This document shows, in pieces, positions 16,784-26,958 of a stretch of DNA of 59,831 bases. The notes beneath the pieces are model-generated. The model saw only the letters and a list, made by a program, of their open reading frames with translations. It did not search any database and was not told the DNA's origin. Each line of letters starts with the position of its first letter. Position 1 is the first letter of the stretch. Source of the DNA: Vibrio splendidus 12E03 (GTDB lineage: Bacteria > Pseudomonadota > Gammaproteobacteria > Enterobacterales > Vibrionaceae); contig NZ_AJZD02000207.1 in assembly GCF_000272105.2 (NCBI RefSeq), forward strand, positions 4,029 through 63,859. Reading direction: 5' to 3'. A program made the translations under genes and the position numbers.

Positions 16784-17755
16784 TTACTCGTCGTCAAGGC
16801 TGTACGGCAATGGCAGGATATTCCATGTTTGATCAGGTTGCGCAGCCAATCGAAGCTGAACATCATCATCCAGGTTGTTTGGTAGCACCATTAGGCCAAT
16901 CGCTTGATTATCAGCAAATTGATAGACGTTGAGCAGTCGACCAGTACCACGCCAGTTTTCACCCACGCTACGCTCTAGTTCAATAGGGTTCTCTAGAGAC
17001 AGTGCTTCTGCTGTCGGACCAGAAACAATGCGCATCTCACGCTTGTTCATACCGCGGTACTTGGCACGAGCAACCGTTTCTTGACCTGTGTAGCAGCCTT
17101 TTGAAAAGCTGATACCACCAATCGCTTGCAGGTTAAGCGCTTGAGGAATATGTTCGTTTTGCTCTGCTTTTGATAGGTTCGGTTGAGCATCAAGAATTTC
17201 ATGATACTGCCAAAGCGATTCCGATACTTTCTCAGCAGAGCTGTTGGTGACTAAAGCTTCTGCAGCTTCTTCTGTCACAAGTAAAGCCCAGCGGTTGTCT
17301 GATACTAAAACGGCCGTACCGCCAGAAATCGCACGCACATTACCTTGGCTTTCTGAAATCGAATCAATGTATTGATTTGCAGACGTACCCATCACACCGA
17401 TGACAACGTCAGACGTTTGCTCGATATCGACCTTAGAGAACACGGCGTACTTTTTGATTTCAACGAGCTCGACTTCAATCGCAGATTTAGGTTGCATGAG
17501 TGCGTAGCCACCGTTGTGGTGGAACAAACGAAAGATACTCCATACTTTTCCTTTTGCATCACAGTGCGCGCCTAATGTGGATTCATCATTAGGAAGAGTC
17601 ACCACGTCGCACGTTACTTGACCTTGCAGGTACGACTTTTTGTCATCGCCTATCATGGTGATTGCACTCCAGTCTGACACGTGTGTCATCATCAGTTCTG
17701 GAAGCGATTCATTTTGTGTATGAGCGAGTGGCTGAAATGTGTTTTTCCAATCCAT
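16784..17755 (-). CDS. ygfZ: tRNA-modifying / Fe-S maturation protein YgfZ
   Basis: Folate-binding GcvT-like protein needed for normal activity of some iron-sulfur enzymes, including the tRNA methylthiotransferase MiaB. 323 aa from ATG 17755, with AGGAAAG just upstream; the open frame extends 64 codons further without support. The hallmark KGCYTGQE is at residues 219-226 (Cys221). Divergent from sdhE, as in E. coli, and directly followed by the YbaK-like gene. Confidence 0.93.
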   Translation of the reverse strand: MDWKNTFQPLAHTQNESLPELMMTHVSDWSAITMIGDDKKSYLQGQVTCDVVTLPNDESTLGAHCDAKGKVWSIFRLFHHNGGYALMQPKSAIEVELVEIKKYAVFSKVDIEQTSDVVIGVMGTSANQYIDSISESQGNVRAISGGTAVLVSDNRWALLVTEEAAEALVTNSSAEKVSESLWQYHEILDAQPNLSKAEQNEHIPQALNLQAIGGISFSKGCYTGQETVARAKYRGMNKREMRIVSGPTAEALSLENPIELERSVGENWRGTGRLLNVYQFADNQAIGLMVLPNNLDDDVQLRLAAQPDQTWNILPLPYSLDDE

Positions 17756-17922
17756 TTTATCTTTCCTAAGAATTTTATTTGGCTCTATGTTAATCCGGTT
17801 CTGTTTCTTTGTCAGCCTAGGTTTTTTTGTGAGCTTAGATAGGGACTGTGACTCACATAGTAGTTGCAGAGCGTATGACTTGTTACACTCCGAGAAAGAA
17901 AAATTATAGGTGAGGATAGCCA

Positions 17923-18183
17923 ATGTACACTGCAGAGCAGAAAGCACGAATTAAATGGGGTTGCCGTCGCGGCATGTTAGAACTTGATGTAGTCATCATG
18001 CCATTTTTTGAAGAGTGTTTTGATTCATTGCAAGAGCAGGAACAGCGCGAGTTTGTTTCTCTACTAGAGTGTGATGACCCAGATTTGTTTACTTGGGTAA
18101 TGGGACACGGACGCAGTGAAAACCTAGGTCATGCATCAATGGTTGATAAAATTGTCGCACACAACCTCAGCAAGGTTCGTTAA
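17923..18183 (+). CDS. sdhE: Succinate dehydrogenase assembly factor SdhE
   Basis: 86 aa; promotes covalent FAD attachment to SdhA (and FrdA). The family signature RGMLE, with the invariant Arg-Gly, is at residues 16-20, and the C-terminal half has LFTWVMGHG. Start ATG 17923 after GTGAGGATAG. Formerly described as antitoxin CptB, a role now doubted. The downstream ygfX overlaps its end by 53 bases. Confidence 0.94.
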   Translation: MYTAEQKARIKWGCRRGMLELDVVIMPFFEECFDSLQEQEQREFVSLLECDDPDLFTWVMGHGRSENLGHASMVDKIVAHNLSKVR

Positions 18184-18550
18184 GCTCCAGCTTAACCCTT
18201 CGTATTCCGCATTATTCGCAAAAGGCACTGTTTTCGGGTGCCTTTTGTTTTTCATCGTCCTGTCTTCTATTCCACTTGCCGCCAGCCTTTATTGTTTAGC
18301 ACTGCTGATCCATCTGTTTAAAACCAACCATCTGATTTTGAATAGTGCTCATGGCCGTTTTGATTATAAAGAAGATGGTGAGATCCGATTGAATGACCGA
18401 CGTTATATTCTAAAGTCCGTGGATAAGGTCTGGGCGCAGTTCTTTGTTAAATTGCAGTTTGAGTGTGGGCACTCGGTATTGCTTTGGCGCGACAGCTGTT
18501 GCGAGAATGAATATCGTCACTTTCTGGCGAACTTACAACGAGCGTGCTAG
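18131..18550 (+). CDS. ygfX: YgfX-like membrane protein
   Basis: 139 aa by the ATG at 18131. Hydrophobic segments at about 30-48 and 48-65, then a soluble C-terminal part with DRRYILKSVDKVWAQF and a cysteine pair near its end (DSCCENEY). Position after sdhE matches E. coli ygfX (cptA), an inner-membrane protein reported to disturb FtsZ/MreB when overproduced. Sequence similarity to YgfX is weak, so the call rests largely on order and topology. The start is uncertain: the ATG lies 53 bases inside sdhE and no better start is seen before the LQLNPSYS segment. Confidence 0.7.
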   Translation: MHQWLIKLSHTTSARFVKLQLNPSYSALFAKGTVFGCLLFFIVLSSIPLAASLYCLALLIHLFKTNHLILNSAHGRFDYKEDGEIRLNDRRYILKSVDKVWAQFFVKLQFECGHSVLLWRDSCCENEYRHFLANLQRAC

Positions 18551-18591
18551 GTCAGCCAAAGTATTAGATAAAAGAAAGCATTAGACAAAAG

Positions 18592-18616
18592 AAAAGGGAG
18601 CACTCGGCTCCCTTTC
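18592..18616 (+). terminator. Bidirectional terminator between ygfX and nadB
   Basis: AAAGGGAGC and GCTCCCTTT arms around an ACTCG loop, with A-rich and T-rich flanks. The downstream T-run is interrupted (TTTCGTTT). Confidence 0.7.
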
Positions 18617-18668
18617 GTTTAATTACTTTTCGCTGATGACTAATTAGCTAAGCACGCTTAACCCATAA

Positions 18669-20285
18669 TTATGATTGGCGCTTCTCTGGCGTAAGAATCG
18701 TTGGGCCGCTGTCTTCTGCAAGCTCTGGATAGTCCAACGTGTAGTGAAGGCCGCGGCTCTCTTTACGTTGCATTGCACAGCGAACCATTAGCTCAGCCAC
18801 TTGTAGCAAGTTACGCAGTTCTAATAGGTTATTCGAAACTTTGAAGTAGCTGTAGTACTCATGAGTCTCTTGCTGCAACATCTGAATACGGCGTAGTGCA
18901 CGTTCAAGGCGCTTATCCGTTCGAACAATGCCCATGTAATCCCACATGAATAGACGTAGCTCGTGCCAGTTGTGCTGAATGATAACTTCTTCATCACTGT
19001 TGGTTACTTGGCTTTCATCCCATGCAGGCAGTTCAGCACACAATTGAGATTGGTCGATGTTCTCAACGATATCTTTTGCTGCTGCCCATGCGTAAACCAC
19101 ACACTCAAGCAGTGAGTTAGAAGCCATACGGTTTGCACCGTGTAAGCCGGTATAGCTCACTTCGCCAATCGCATACAAGTTAGTCAGGTCGGTTTGACCT
19201 TGCTTATTAACCATTACACCACCACAAGTGTAGTGAGCAGCTGGTACGATAGGGATTGGCTCTTTGGTCATATCGATGCCCAAGTCCATCAAGCGAGTAT
19301 GGATCATTGGGAAGTGCGTTGTGATGAATTCTTCAGGCTTGTGGCTGATATCAACATACATGCAGTCGGCACCCAAGCGCTTCATTTCGAAGTCAATTGC
19401 CCGAGCAACCACATCACGTGGAGCCAGCTCACCGCGCTCATCGAAGTCCTTCATAAAACGAGAACCATCTGGGCGGCGCAAGTAAGCACCTTCACCACGC
19501 AGTGCTTCCGTCAGTAGGAAGTTACGCGCTTCTGGGTGGAATAAACAAGTTGGGTGGAACTGATTGAACTCAAGATTTGCCACACGACAACCTGCACGCC
19601 AAGCGATAGCAATACCATCACCTGAGGAGACATCTGGGTTAGAGGTGTATTGGTAAACCTTTGAAGCGCCGCCTGTTGCTAATACAACAAATTTAGCGCG
19701 CACGGTTTCAACGTGTTCTTGGTTACGGTTCCAAATGTAGGCACCGATCACCTTGTCTTTTGAACCACCAATCTTATCTTCAGTGATCAAATCCAGCGCA
19801 TTGTGGCGCTCGAAGATCTCGATATTTGGGTGGTTGTTGACGTTATCTTGTAGTGAGGTTTGCATCGCCATGCCCGTTGCATCGGCAGCGTGCAGAATTC
19901 TGCGGTGACTGTGGCCACCCTCACGAGTGAGGTGATATTTTGGTTGGCCTTCGGTGCTGTTTTCATCTTTATCAAATGGAACACCACCATCAATCAGCCA
20001 TTGCACACACTCTTTCGCATTTTCAGCAATGAATTGAACTGTATCTTCTTCGCATAACCCAGCCCCAGCAATTTGAGTATCTTCTACATGAGACTCAATA
20101 CTGTCTGACTCATCGAACACCGCGGCGATACCACCTTGTGCGTAATACGTCGATCCTTCGCTGCGTGGTCCTTTGCTTAATACAATTACTTTTGCATGTT
20201 CTGCTACGCGTAAGGCTAATGACAAGCCTGCCGCACCACTTCCTACCACTAATACATCACACTGATGTTCACGGTTTGCGTTCAT
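18669..20285 (-). CDS. nadB: L-aspartate oxidase
   Basis: Flavoenzyme that oxidises L-aspartate to iminoaspartate, the first step of de novo NAD synthesis. 538 aa from ATG 20285 ([10 protein letters not shown]). FAD-binding GSGAAG at about 15-20, the fumarate-reductase-like catalytic region ([17 protein letters not shown], then [12 protein letters not shown]) and the HYTCGG motif are present. TTG 20330 and GTG 20324 are in-frame alternatives, but relatives start at MN. The ribosome-binding site is weak (TAATAAG). Divergent from rpoE, as in E. coli. Confidence 0.95.
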   Translation of the reverse strand: MNANREHQCDVLVVGSGAAGLSLALRVAEHAKVIVLSKGPRSEGSTYYAQGGIAAVFDESDSIESHVEDTQIAGAGLCEEDTVQFIAENAKECVQWLIDGGVPFDKDENSTEGQPKYHLTREGGHSHRRILHAADATGMAMQTSLQDNVNNHPNIEIFERHNALDLITEDKIGGSKDKVIGAYIWNRNQEHVETVRAKFVVLATGGASKVYQYTSNPDVSSGDGIAIAWRAGCRVANLEFNQFHPTCLFHPEARNFLLTEALRGEGAYLRRPDGSRFMKDFDERGELAPRDVVARAIDFEMKRLGADCMYVDISHKPEEFITTHFPMIHTRLMDLGIDMTKEPIPIVPAAHYTCGGVMVNKQGQTDLTNLYAIGEVSYTGLHGANRMASNSLLECVVYAWAAAKDIVENIDQSQLCAELPAWDESQVTNSDEEVIIQHNWHELRLFMWDYMGIVRTDKRLERALRRIQMLQQETHEYYSYFKVSNNLLELRNLLQVAELMVRCAMQRKESRGLHYTLDYPELAEDSGPTILTPEKRQS

Positions 20286-20365
20286 AAAACTTATTAAATC
20301 CCGGGCTATAGTCGAGTTGTCCACTCTCAATTGACTTTGTCTTGTTTTAGGAGTTTGGGTAAGAC

Positions 20366-20374
20366 TGTTATAAT
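20366..20374 (+). promoter_or_regulatory. Possible extended -10 promoter far upstream of rpoE
   Basis: TGTTATAAT (TATAAT at 20369-20374 with TG one base before) gives a good extended -10; the -35 (TTTAGG) is poor. It would make a leader of about 300 bases for rpoE. Low certainty. Confidence 0.35.
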
Positions 20375-20547
20375 CTCTCCAGAGTCATCCTTAAACGCTA
20401 TGCAAAATCAATATATAGACAGCTATCTAGAAATATTTAATTGCTCAATACCATTGCTTTTGCTCAAGTTTCCCCAAATTGATAGGGATAGCTATTTTTA
20501 TTACATCACATTGTGAAACAATAATGGCAAATAATTTTAAGAAAGTT

Positions 20548-20576
20548 GGAACTTTCGGTATTTGGCTTAGTCACAA
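20548..20576 (+). promoter_or_regulatory. Sigma-E-type promoter of the rpoE operon
   Basis: GGAACTTT (20548-20555) matches the sigma-E -35 consensus, and TCACAA (20571-20576) at a 16-base spacing from GGAACTT resembles the -10 (TCTRA/TCAAA). It lies about 100 bases before the rpoE start. rpoE is autoregulated from such a promoter in E. coli. Confidence 0.75.
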
Positions 20577-20674
20577 TAGTGCTCTTGTAGACGGTGGTGT
20601 CAATACTACATTTCGCATAATTAGTACCCATATCTGTGAAGGTGAGGGTTATAACAATAGGAGTACCCGCTCGA

Positions 20675-21253
20675 ATGAACGAGCAGCTAACCGATCAAGT
20701 GTTGATTGAGCGAGTTCAGAGTGGAGATAAGCAGGCATTTAACTTACTAGTGGTTAAGTATCAAAACAAAGTTTGTAATCTTATCTCTCGATACGTGAAT
20801 AATTCCGGTGATGTACCTGATGTAGCACAAGAAGCTTTTATTAAAGCTTACCGCGCGATACCTAACTTTCGTGGCGAGAGTGCCTTCTATACATGGTTGT
20901 ACCGAATTGCCGTGAACACCGCTAAAAACCATATCGTTGCCCAGAGCCGTAGGCCGCCAGCAACAGATGTAGATGCAGAAGATGCAGAATATTACGAAAC
21001 AGGCAGCGCGTTAAAAGAAATATCGAACCCTGAGAACTTAACGCTGTCAAAAGAATTGAAACAAGTCGTTTTTGGAGCGATTGAAGCGCTACCAGAAGAT
21101 TTAAAAACTGCAATGACGTTGCGTGAGCTCGAAGGTTTGAGCTACGAAGAGATTGCAGAAGTAATGGATTGCCCTGTAGGAACCGTACGTTCGCGTATTT
21201 TCCGAGCTCGTGAAGCGGTGGAAAAGAAAATTAAACCTCTTTTACAACGCTAG
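20675..21253 (+). CDS. rpoE: RNA polymerase sigma-E factor
   Basis: Extracytoplasmic-function sigma factor for envelope stress. 192 aa from ATG 20675 (MNEQLTDQVLIERV), 11 bases after ATAGGAG; the open frame begins earlier at 20636. Region 2 (DVAQEAFIKAYRAIPNFRGESAFYTWLYRIA) recognises the -10, region 4 (LEGLSYEEIAEVMDCPVGTVRSRIFRARE) the -35. Nearly identical in these parts to E. coli RpoE. First gene of rpoE-rseA-rseB-rseC. Confidence 0.97.
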   Translation: MNEQLTDQVLIERVQSGDKQAFNLLVVKYQNKVCNLISRYVNNSGDVPDVAQEAFIKAYRAIPNFRGESAFYTWLYRIAVNTAKNHIVAQSRRPPATDVDAEDAEYYETGSALKEISNPENLTLSKELKQVVFGAIEALPEDLKTAMTLRELEGLSYEEIAEVMDCPVGTVRSRIFRAREAVEKKIKPLLQR

Positions 21254-21279
21254 AACTTGTAATAATTATGGTGAAAATA

Positions 21280-21903
21280 ATGGCTGATAAAGAAAAGCTT
21301 TCGGCACTCATGGATGGTGAAACGATCGATAAAGCTCTCATTGTAGATCTCGAATCTGATCAAGAAAGCATGGATACCTGGCAGAGTTACCATTTAATTG
21401 GTGATGTTATGCGTGGGGATGCGCCAGAAACTCCAGAGTGGAACATTGCTAACAGTGTAGCAGCAGCGCTTGAGAACGAGCCTGCACATGGTTCAATGTC
21501 GAACCTGCACCAAGTGAATGTTGAACCTACTGTTGCTCCAATTGAAGAGCAGCCGAAGCCGCAACAAGCGAAGCGTCAGCTTCCTGCGTGGTTACAACAG
21601 TTTGGACAAGTTGCTGTGGCAGCCTGTGTTTCATTAGCAGTTGTATTGGGTGTTCAACAATATGGCGGTAACGATCCTGCAGCACCAGAGCAATTGCCTG
21701 TACTCCAGACGATTCCATTTGCGGGTTCTGCGGAACCAGTAAGCTTAACGCGTGACTCTGTTGAGAAGCCTGCATCTGAAGCTAACTTGCAAGAGCAGCG
21801 TAAACGTGTTCATGCAATGCTAGAAGATTATGAGCTGCAGCTAAGATTAAACAGTGATGCATCGCCAATGCAAGATGCACATCTAGAATCGGACATTGAA
21901 TGA
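21280..21903 (+). CDS. rseA: Anti-sigma-E factor RseA
   Basis: 207 aa from ATG 21280. The N-terminal cytoplasmic domain (about 1-90, ADKEKLSALMDGE) holds sigma-E; one membrane helix is at about 108-127 (VAVAACVSLAVVLGV); the C-terminal periplasmic part binds RseB. It is destroyed by DegS and RseP on envelope stress. The C-terminal part is poorly conserved, so the cleavage sites are not assignable by eye. Its stop overlaps the rseB start (ATGA). Confidence 0.94.
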   Translation: MADKEKLSALMDGETIDKALIVDLESDQESMDTWQSYHLIGDVMRGDAPETPEWNIANSVAAALENEPAHGSMSNLHQVNVEPTVAPIEEQPKPQQAKRQLPAWLQQFGQVAVAACVSLAVVLGVQQYGGNDPAAPEQLPVLQTIPFAGSAEPVSLTRDSVEKPASEANLQEQRKRVHAMLEDYELQLRLNSDASPMQDAHLESDIE

Positions 21904-22862
21904 AGAAAATCCTGGTCAGTGCACTGACACTGTTCAGCTTGATGTCTCCAACAGCCTTTGCAGAGGAAACCACTGCAAAGGCCTTGTTACATCAAATGAA
22001 CGAGGCCAGTCAGCAGCTAAATTACGAACTTTCCTACATTTTGATAAAGAAGAGCAGTATTGAACCTCTTGTTTATCGCCATGCAGTTAACGACGACCAA
22101 CAACTTGCACACCTTGTTTACCTAAGCGGCCCAGTTCGTGAAGTCATTCGACGTGGCAATGAAGTGAGCTACATCGAACCAGGTACTGAACCATTTACGA
22201 TTCAGTCTGGCAGTATGGTTGCCCCTGTTATCCCGATGATTAATCGAGATATCGAATCCCTGAATCAGTACTACGACTTTGTGAAAGTTGGGCGCTCTCG
22301 TGAAGCGGGCAGCACCACTCAAGTTCTGCGCGTCGTACCGAAAGATGGCCTTCGTTATTCTTACGTGGTTTGGGTAGACGAAAAAACGAGCCTTCCTTTG
22401 CGTGCCGACCTTTTGGATCGTGATGGCGAAGTGCTTGAACAGTACCGTACGATCTCTTACGTGGTGAACGATAAGATTGCCGAAGCAATGGGAGGCTTAA
22501 ACCAAGCTCAATTGCCGAAAGTCTTATCATTACCGGAAGGCTTAGTGAGTGAAACTAACTGGCAAGCGTCTTGGATTCCTGAAGGGTTTAAGTCAAAAGA
22601 GCTTAGCCGCTATCAAATGGCTGGGACCGATAAAATGGTTGAAAGTCAGCTTTTCAGTGATGGATTGTTTAGCTTTTCGGTTTATATCGCCGATAAAGAC
22701 GAACATTCATTGAAAGGGCAATTGGTACGTCAAGGACGCAGAACCTTACACAGCTTAGTGATTGGCGATAAAGAAATTTCTGTGGTTGGTGATATTCCGC
22801 CAGCAACCGCCAAACGTATTGCTCAATCAGTTACGTTTAATAAATTGGAACCAGCGCAATGA
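21900..22862 (+). CDS. rseB: Periplasmic sigma-E regulator RseB
   Basis: 320 aa with a signal peptide (cut near residue 21, TAFA). RseB binds the RseA periplasmic domain, shields it from DegS, and releases it on sensing lipopolysaccharide or mislocalised lipoproteins. The lipoprotein-like N-terminal domain (ALLHQMNEASQQLNYEL) and the C-terminal domain (ASWIPEGFKSKELSRY) are both visible. Starts with a four-base overlap with rseA. Confidence 0.95.
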   Translation: MKKILVSALTLFSLMSPTAFAEETTAKALLHQMNEASQQLNYELSYILIKKSSIEPLVYRHAVNDDQQLAHLVYLSGPVREVIRRGNEVSYIEPGTEPFTIQSGSMVAPVIPMINRDIESLNQYYDFVKVGRSREAGSTTQVLRVVPKDGLRYSYVVWVDEKTSLPLRADLLDRDGEVLEQYRTISYVVNDKIAEAMGGLNQAQLPKVLSLPEGLVSETNWQASWIPEGFKSKELSRYQMAGTDKMVESQLFSDGLFSFSVYIADKDEHSLKGQLVRQGRRTLHSLVIGDKEISVVGDIPPATAKRIAQSVTFNKLEPAQ

Positions 22863-23329
22863 TGACCGCGCTGGCGACCGTTAGCTCGGTTGAACAAAAA
22901 GGTAAGCAATATTTTGTTCAACTGAGCAGCGAGCAACAAACCAGTTGCAGCAGTTGTTCTTCTCAAAAAAGCTGCGGAACAGGTATTGTGACTAAAGCTG
23001 TGGGTAATAAATCTTTGTTTTGGCAGCTTAAAACCAAAAGCTTAGTCAAAGCAGGACAAATCGTAGAAATTGGCTTTCCAGAAAAAAGCCTACTTCAGTC
23101 GGCGGCGATCGTTTATCTGATCCCACTTTTCATGTTGATGATTGGTGCTGGTTTTGGACAACTCTTGTTGCAACCCTTACTTCAAGGGGGCGAGGGCATT
23201 GTTATACTCTGTGCTGCACTATTTACCGCTGGTGGTATTGCCTTAGCGAAGCGGCTAGCCAAACCAATGGAAGACAAATCCAAGCAAGAAGTCGTCTTGA
23301 TTCGAATCCTAGGTGAGTCTCTCGTCTAA
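22859..23329 (+). CDS. rseC: Sigma-E operon protein RseC
   Basis: 156 aa. The N-terminal cytoplasmic part has a cysteine cluster (C30, C33, C39) typical of RseC; two membrane segments follow at about 78-98 and 103-122. In other bacteria RseC/RsxC-type proteins are linked to SoxR reduction and redox balance of the membrane, only partly understood. Starts by four-base overlap with rseB; ATG 22862 is an alternative. Confidence 0.9.
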   Translation: MMTALATVSSVEQKGKQYFVQLSSEQQTSCSSCSSQKSCGTGIVTKAVGNKSLFWQLKTKSLVKAGQIVEIGFPEKSLLQSAAIVYLIPLFMLMIGAGFGQLLLQPLLQGGEGIVILCAALFTAGGIALAKRLAKPMEDKSKQEVVLIRILGESLV

Positions 23330-23466
23330 TTTATGATGCTTCTTGCCCTTAAATTGGGTAGAATCTGCCAACTTGATTGAAATGCCGCCACCAATGCTGA
23401 GTGTAGATTGGACGCGTTGCGGCTTTCTTATTATCCCTATTCAAAGAGTTTAGTCACACCAAGCCT

Positions 23467-25260
23467 ATGAAGCACATTCGTAATTTTTCGATTATCGCCC
23501 ACATCGACCACGGTAAGTCGACCCTTTCTGACCGCTTAATCCAAGTTTGTGGAGGATTAAGTGAACGTGAGATGGCAGCTCAAGTCCTCGATTCTATGGA
23601 TATAGAACGCGAGCGTGGTATTACAATTAAAGCGCAGAGTGTGACTTTAGATTACAAAGCTAAAGATGGTGAAACTTACCAACTTAACTTTATCGACACT
23701 CCTGGACACGTAGACTTCTCTTACGAAGTATCTCGTTCTCTAGCGGCTTGTGAAGGTGCACTACTTGTAGTGGATGCTGGTCAAGGTGTTGAAGCACAAA
23801 CTCTAGCAAACTGTTACACAGCAATCGAAATGGAACTGGAAGTAGTGCCAATCTTGAACAAGATTGACTTACCTGCAGCTGAACCAGAACGTGTTGCTGA
23901 AGAGATCGAGGAAATCGTTGGTATCGATGCGATGGAAGCGACTCGCTGTTCTGCGAAAACAGGTTTAGGTGTTGATGATGTACTAGAAAACATCGTAACG
24001 GCTATTCCACCACCGGAGGGTGATCCTGAAGCGCCTCTTCAAGCTTTGATCATTGACTCTTGGTTTGATAACTACCTTGGCGTAGTTTCTTTGGTTCGTA
24101 TCAAGAACGGTACACTGAAGAAGAACGACAAGATTAAAGTAATGTCGACAGACCAAGTTTGGGGTGTTGACCGTCTAGGTATCTTCACACCGAAACAGGT
24201 AGATACTACTGAACTAAATACTGGTGAAGTAGGTTGGGTTGTTTGTGGTATCAAAGACATCCTAGGTGCACCGGTTGGTGATACGCTAACACTGGCTAAA
24301 AACGGCTGTGAAAAAGCGCTACCAGGCTTTAAAAAAGTAAAACCACAGGTATACGCGGGTCTGTTTCCAGTATCATCTGATGATTACGAAAACTTCCGTG
24401 ATGCGTTAGGTAAACTAAGTCTGAACGATGCTTCTCTATTCTACGAACCAGAGAACTCAGCAGCACTTGGTTTCGGTTTCCGTTGTGGCTTCTTGGGTAT
24501 GCTTCACATGGAGATCATCCAAGAGCGTCTAGAGCGTGAATACGACCTAGACCTAATCACAACAGCACCAACCGTAGTATACGAAGTTGAAAAAACAGAC
24601 GGTACTCAGCTGTATGTTGATAGCCCAGCTAAGCTGCCAGCTATCAATGATATCAACGAGATTCGCGAGCCAATTGCACGCTGTAATATCTTAGTACCTT
24701 CTGACTACCTAGGTAACGTAATCACACTGTGTGTTGAGAAGCGTGGTGTTCAGGTTGATATGATTTATCACGGCAACCAAGTAGCGGTTGTATACGATAT
24801 TCCAATGGCTGAGGTAGTACTGGACTTCTTCGACCGTCTGAAATCAACGTCTCGTGGTTACGCATCACTGGATTACAACTTCCAACGCTTTGAAGCATCA
24901 AGCATGGTTCGTGTAGACGTACTTCTAAACGGTGACACGGTTGATGCACTTGCGATGATTACACACAAAGATCAATCGCAAACTCGTGGTCGTCAGCTTG
25001 TAGAGAAGATGAAAGAGTTCATCCCTCGTCAAATGTTTGATATCGCGATTCAAGCGGCTATCGGTAACCACATCATCGCTCGTTCTACAGTTAAACAACT
25101 GCGTAAGAACGTAATCGCGAAATGTTACGGTGGTGACGTGAGTCGTAAGAAGAAACTTCTGAAGAAACAGAAAGAAGGTAAGAAGCGTATGAAGCAGATC
25201 GGTAACGTAGAGCTGCCTCAAGAAGCATTCTTAGCAATTCTTCACGTTGGCAAAGATTAA
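23467..25260 (+). CDS. lepA: Elongation factor 4 (LepA)
   Basis: 597 aa translational GTPase that acts on ribosomes and is implicated in back-translocation and 30S biogenesis. P-loop AHIDHGKS at 11-18, DTPGHVDF (G3) and NKIDLP (G4) are present, then the EF-G-like domains and the LepA-specific C-terminal domain (KVRKNVIAK-type basic tail, [15 protein letters not shown]). The start ATG 23467 follows a weak site. First of lepA-lepB-rnc-era-recO-pdxJ-acpS. Confidence 0.97.
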   Translation: MKHIRNFSIIAHIDHGKSTLSDRLIQVCGGLSEREMAAQVLDSMDIERERGITIKAQSVTLDYKAKDGETYQLNFIDTPGHVDFSYEVSRSLAACEGALLVVDAGQGVEAQTLANCYTAIEMELEVVPILNKIDLPAAEPERVAEEIEEIVGIDAMEATRCSAKTGLGVDDVLENIVTAIPPPEGDPEAPLQALIIDSWFDNYLGVVSLVRIKNGTLKKNDKIKVMSTDQVWGVDRLGIFTPKQVDTTELNTGEVGWVVCGIKDILGAPVGDTLTLAKNGCEKALPGFKKVKPQVYAGLFPVSSDDYENFRDALGKLSLNDASLFYEPENSAALGFGFRCGFLGMLHMEIIQERLEREYDLDLITTAPTVVYEVEKTDGTQLYVDSPAKLPAINDINEIREPIARCNILVPSDYLGNVITLCVEKRGVQVDMIYHGNQVAVVYDIPMAEVVLDFFDRLKSTSRGYASLDYNFQRFEASSMVRVDVLLNGDTVDALAMITHKDQSQTRGRQLVEKMKEFIPRQMFDIAIQAAIGNHIIARSTVKQLRKNVIAKCYGGDVSRKKKLLKKQKEGKKRMKQIGNVELPQEAFLAILHVGKD

Positions 25261-25286
25261 CTTTATCCAGCGTTAAACGAATAATT

Positions 25287-25330
25287 GAAAGTGAAAGGGT
25301 AGCTCGCTATTCTTTCACTTTCGTTATTTT
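25287..25330 (+). terminator. Strong hairpin between lepA and lepB, possible attenuator
   Basis: GAAAGTGAAAG (25287-25297) and CTTTCACTTTC (25312-25322) pair perfectly over 11 bases, and the interior (GGTAGC/GCTATT) pairs further. A weak T-rich tail (TCGTTATTTTT) follows. It looks like a partial terminator or a stabilising/processing hairpin within the operon. Confidence 0.65.
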
Positions 25331-25357
25331 TAAAGAAATGAAATTTAAGGGATATCA

Positions 25358-26254
25358 ATGGCTAATACATTTTCGCTTATCTTAGTGATCGTAACTCTAG
25401 TGACCGGCATTGTATGGGCATTGGAAAAGTTTGTGTGGGCGAAGAAGCGCCAGCAGAAGCTTGCTGATGTGGAAGCACAAACGAATGGTCTAGACGCTGA
25501 AACCAGCGCAAAAGTTACGGCTCAGCCTTGGTGGGTAGAGAATAGCGTGTCCATTTTCCCGGTAATTGCATTTGTTTTGATCTTGCGTTCGTTCATCTAC
25601 GAACCGTTTCAAATCCCATCTGGCTCGATGATGCCAACGCTTTTGGTTGGTGATTTCATCTTGGTAGAGAAGTACGCGTATGGTTTAAAAGACCCAGTAT
25701 GGCGCACTCAATTGGTAGAAACAGGCAAGCCAGAACGTGGTGATTCAATCGTATTTAAGTACCCGCCTCAGCCAAACATTGACTACATCAAGCGTGTTGT
25801 CGGTTTGCCAGGTGATACTATTCGTTACAGCAGTCGTAAAGAGATCTGTATCCAGGCGAAAGGTACAAGTAGCTGTAAACCAGTGAAATTAAGTAATGTT
25901 GAAGAAAGCCAATTTATTCAAGATGGTGTGCCTCTGATTCAACTGAATGAACAGCTTGGAGATGTAGAGCACCAAATCTTAGTTAACCCATTGCGTCGTA
26001 ATCGTGTGCAATCGTATCAGCCTCGTCCTGGTGTTAACGAATGGGTCGTTCCAGAAGGCCAATACTTTGTGATGGGTGATAACCGTGACAACAGTGCTGA
26101 TAGCCGTTACTGGGGCTTTGTCCCTGAAGCAAACCTTGTTGGTAAGGCTGTTGCTATTTGGATCAGTTTCGAATTCGAACGTGGTTCAGACAGTGTACTT
26201 CCAACATGGATTCCTACTGGTGTGCGTTTTAATCGCATCGGTGGGATTCATTAA
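25358..26254 (+). CDS. lepB: Signal peptidase I
   Basis: 298 aa inner-membrane serine protease that removes signal peptides of exported proteins. Two N-terminal membrane segments (about 4-22 and 62-79), then the catalytic domain: nucleophile Ser90 in PSGSM and general-base Lys145 in DYIKRVVG, both at the E. coli positions. [14 protein letters not shown] near residue 240 is the C-terminal signature. It starts at ATG 25358. 27 bases before rnc. Confidence 0.96.
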   Translation: MANTFSLILVIVTLVTGIVWALEKFVWAKKRQQKLADVEAQTNGLDAETSAKVTAQPWWVENSVSIFPVIAFVLILRSFIYEPFQIPSGSMMPTLLVGDFILVEKYAYGLKDPVWRTQLVETGKPERGDSIVFKYPPQPNIDYIKRVVGLPGDTIRYSSRKEICIQAKGTSSCKPVKLSNVEESQFIQDGVPLIQLNEQLGDVEHQILVNPLRRNRVQSYQPRPGVNEWVVPEGQYFVMGDNRDNSADSRYWGFVPEANLVGKAVAIWISFEFERGSDSVLPTWIPTGVRFNRIGGIH

Positions 26255-26280
26255 TCGATCAATTAACACATCGAGAGAGC

Positions 26281-26958
26281 ATGAATTCTCCAATTGATAA
26301 ACTAGAGAGAAAGATTGGCTATCAGTTCAATGATGCCGATCTTATCCACTTGGCGCTGACTCACCGCAGCGCCGCAGGTAAACATAACGAACGTCTTGAG
26401 TTTCTGGGCGATTCAATTTTAAGTTTTGTTATCGCTGATGATCTATACCACCGTTTTCCTAAGGTAAACGAAGGTGATATGAGCCGCATGCGCGCAACAT
26501 TAGTACGTGGTCATACATTGGCAGAACTAGGTCGTGAATTCGAACTAGGAGATTACTTAAAATTAGGTCCAGGTGAGTTGAAGAGTGGCGGTTTCCGTCG
26601 TGATTCTATTCTAGCGGATGCTGTTGAAGCGATCATCGGTGCTATCTATTTGGATAGTGATACCGAGACGGTTCGCAGCATTATTTTAAGCTGGTACCAA
26701 TCTCGCCTAGATGCAATTCAGCCTGGAGTATCTCAAAAAGATCCGAAGACTCGTCTTCAAGAGTTTTTACAAGGTCGAAGAAATCCTCTACCTGTCTACA
26801 CAGTGACTAATATTAAAGGTGAAGCACACAACCAAGAATTTACGGTTGAGTGTGAAGTGGCAGGTGTGGATAAACCTGTTATCGGTAAAGGCACTAGCCG
26901 CCGCAAGGCAGAACAAGCGGCTGCTGAAACAGCATTAGAGCAACTAAGCAATGTCTGA
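26281..26958 (+). CDS. rnc: Ribonuclease III
   Basis: 225 aa double-strand-specific endonuclease that processes rRNA precursors and regulates mRNAs. The signature [12 protein letters not shown] holds catalytic E40 and D44; [14 protein letters not shown] carries the other acidic pair. The double-stranded RNA-binding domain occupies about 155-225 ([12 protein letters not shown] to [14 protein letters not shown]). Overlaps era by eight bases; in E. coli the same operon is autoregulated by RNase III cleavage of its leader. Confidence 0.96.
   Translation: MNSPIDKLERKIGYQFNDADLIHLALTHRSAAGKHNERLEFLGDSILSFVIADDLYHRFPKVNEGDMSRMRATLVRGHTLAELGREFELGDYLKLGPGELKSGGFRRDSILADAVEAIIGAIYLDSDTETVRSIILSWYQSRLDAIQPGVSQKDPKTRLQEFLQGRRNPLPVYTVTNIKGEAHNQEFTVECEVAGVDKPVIGKGTSRRKAEQAAAETALEQLSNV

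Noticed and set aside
17755..17947. N-terminal extension of YgfZ by 64 residues
   Set aside because: It would overlap the start of divergent sdhE and has no family support; ATG 17755 has a good site and matches relatives.
20479..20709. RseD-like leader peptide overlapping rpoE
   Set aside because: The frame overlaps the rpoE start as rseD does in E. coli, but the translated sequence has no resemblance I can see and no ribosome-binding site, so it is not listed as a gene.
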